Assembly (NCBI RefSeq): GCF_013466785.1
Contig: NZ_CP059163.1
Coordinates: 1-64,000 of the forward strand
Source: Nocardioides marinisabuli
GTDB taxonomy: Bacteria > Actinomycetota > Actinomycetes > Propionibacteriales > Nocardioidaceae
Direction: 5' to 3'
Length of the DNA stretch: 64,000 bases
Of this stretch, positions 62,904-64,000 are shown piece by piece. A model generated the notes under the pieces. That model was not told the origin of the DNA, searched no databases, and saw only the letters and a list, made by a program, of their open reading frames with translations. The translations under genes were made by a program, and so were the position numbers. Numbering within the stretch: the stretch's first letter is position 1; every line of letters begins with the position of its first letter.

Positions 62904-63938
62904 CTAGGGACGCTGCGGGAGCCCGCCGCGACGGTGCGGTGACGCGTCGCCGTCGGCCGGGTGAACGCCGGGTGCCGGGCCGCGGCGCGCCGCGCCGGGT
63001 GGGCGCCCGGTCCAGCGGCGGTGGGCGTGCACGAGCGCCGCGGGCTCGGCGTACCCCAGGCGCGCGGCGACCTCGGCGACCGGCAGGCCGGCGCGGAGCA
63101 GGTCGGCGCCCAGCGATCGGCGCACCTCCTCCAGCAGCGCGCGGTACGACGTGCCGCCGGCGGCGAGCTGGCGGCGCAGGGTCCGGTCGGTGCGGCCCAG
63201 CGCCGCGGCCACCACCGGCATCGGCGCCCCGTCGGCGAGCCGCTGGGTGATCAGCACCCGCACCTCCTGGGGCAGCCCGGTGGCGCTGCGCCGGTCGGCG
63301 GCCAGGTCGCGGCACACCGCCTCGGCGAGCTCGCGCCGGCGGGCGTCGCCACCGGCCAGCGGCCGGTCGAGCTCGGTGGCCGCGAAGCGCAGCACGGCCC
63401 GGTCGGGGCCGACCTCGAGGTGGGCGCCCACGCCACCGGGCACCAGCGAGTCGAGCACGGTGCGCACCGCCGTCGCGTCGCGGGCCACCAGGAAGGCGCG
63501 CACGTCGCGGGGCAGCGAGGAACCGTCGAGGAACGCCACGACCTCGTCGTCGACCAGCTCGACCCGCAGCACCACGAACGCGTAGCTGAGGTCGAAGAAA
63601 CGCTGCGTCACGTCGGCCACGTCGAGCACGGTGCGGCTGGTCATCAGCGCGAAGCCCAGCGCGCCGAACGAGCCGACGTCGTACGACGCCCCGACGACCG
63701 CGCCGTCGTCGGGGACCCGGTGGCGCAGCGCCCGGACCACGCGCAGCTCCTGCGCCGCGGTCACCTCGCGCACCCCGCCGGGGCCCAGGTCGTCGAGGTG
63801 CAGGCCGGTGCCGACCAGCAGGGCGGCCGGGTCGAGGCCCCTGGCCCGCGCGTGCCGCAGCAGGTGGCGCACGCCGTCGGCCGAGCGGGGCACGTCCCAG
63901 CCGGCCAGCCGGTCGGGCGACGGCGAAGTCGACGACAT
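62904..63938 (-). CDS. AraC family transcriptional regulator (arabinose-binding-like N-terminus)
   Basis: Regulator of 344 residues with the domain order of the OruR/ArgR-type AraC group: N-terminal ligand domain (VRHLLRHARARGLDPAALLV, YDVGSFGALGFALMTSRTV), and C-terminal double helix-turn-helix (PMPVVAAALGRTDRTLRRQLAAGGTSYRALLEEVRRSLG, then GLPVAEVAARLGYAEPAALVHAHRRWTG). Length and domains are complete. ATG 63938 is used because the longer frame needs a TTG. It may control the PhoX gene downstream (44-base gap, same strand) or a target outside the window. Confidence 0.88.
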   Translation of the reverse strand: MSSTSPSPDRLAGWDVPRSADGVRHLLRHARARGLDPAALLVGTGLHLDDLGPGGVREVTAAQELRVVRALRHRVPDDGAVVGASYDVGSFGALGFALMTSRTVLDVADVTQRFFDLSYAFVVLRVELVDDEVVAFLDGSSLPRDVRAFLVARDATAVRTVLDSLVPGGVGAHLEVGPDRAVLRFAATELDRPLAGGDARRRELAEAVCRDLAADRRSATGLPQEVRVLITQRLADGAPMPVVAAALGRTDRTLRRQLAAGGTSYRALLEEVRRSLGADLLRAGLPVAEVAARLGYAEPAALVHAHRRWTGRPPGAARRGPAPGVHPADGDASPHRRGGLPQRP

Positions 63939-64000
63939 GTCCGCGATTATCAAGTCTCTTGCGGCCGATGTCTCCCCCGCCCGCCTCGACCGACCTAGCG

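Overview
The window comes from a very GC-rich (well above 70 % by eye) actinobacterium, most likely of the Nocardioidaceae. The evidence is the hrcA-dnaJ2-rsmE, phoH-ybeY-CorC and rpsT-holA-comEC-comEA gene groups typical of actinobacteria, frequent GTG starts, 4-base ATGA/GTGA gene overlaps, and many apparent leaderless starts (a TAGxxT -10 element 6-8 bases before ATG/GTG). No rRNA, tRNA, insertion sequence, phage or CRISPR array was seen.

Layout. 1-4390: a plus-strand operon with a 5'-truncated geranylgeranyl-reductase-type flavoprotein, a type III polyketide synthase, an isoprenylcysteine-methyltransferase-type membrane protein, a second flavoprotein and IPP isomerase; it resembles the srsABC phenolic-lipid genes with isoprenoid genes added. 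4.4-8.2 kb: a frameshifted hypothetical gene between two 22-bp repeat arrays, then the minus-strand housekeeping run phoH-ybeY-CorC-degenerate cytidine deaminase. 8.3-13.7 kb: small membrane protein, PASTA-like lipoprotein, copper monooxygenase-like protein, HIT protein, and a SigE-like sigma factor followed by two GerMN/Gmad2 paralogues. 13.7-18.7 kb: a two-subunit NSS transporter, then rsmE-dnaJ2-hrcA behind a perfect CIRCE. 18.75-25 kb: an iron-box-controlled DUF2470 gene, an MBL hydrolase, DUF3097, DUF4870, hemW and a long-chain acyl-CoA synthetase. 25.2-34.4 kb: an exopolysaccharide locus (phosphoglycosyl transferase, Wzz-like protein with a dead kinase domain, three GT4 glycosyltransferases, ligase, flippase). 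34.5-52.4 kb: lipoprotein, coiled-coil protein, two APH-type kinases, a Tat phosphatase, lepA, a PoxB-like enzyme, rpsT, holA-comEC-comEA-degV-leuS. 52.5-60.6 kb: one plus-strand operon holding a complete branched-chain-type ABC importer, an IclR regulator, an isocitrate-lyase/PEP-mutase-family lyase and a two-subunit aconitase-superfamily dehydratase. 60.7-63.9 kb: a PhoX phosphatase and an AraC regulator.

Two systems stand out. First, leuS has a textbook ribosome-mediated attenuator: a leaderless eight-residue peptide, MQHALLLA, with three consecutive Leu codons, a 10-bp hairpin directly after its stop codon, and a terminator with seven U. Second, the 52.5-60.6 kb operon looks like an undescribed import-and-cleavage pathway for a branched or unsaturated carboxylic acid, formally like the dimethylmaleate hydratase/dimethylmalate lyase steps of nicotinate fermentation. 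Its dehydratase keeps all three Fe-S cysteines at LeuC spacing, but the canonical GSSRE loop of the small subunit is replaced by GHPHY, and the lyase has KRCPIC in place of K(K/R)CGH. Two overlapping dyads cover the start of transcription and are good candidates for the IclR operator.

A caution for users: seven genes carry what look like single-base indels (nine in total, mostly in GC homopolymers or GGCC contexts). Each is restored by adding or removing one base, so assembly error is more likely than true gene decay.
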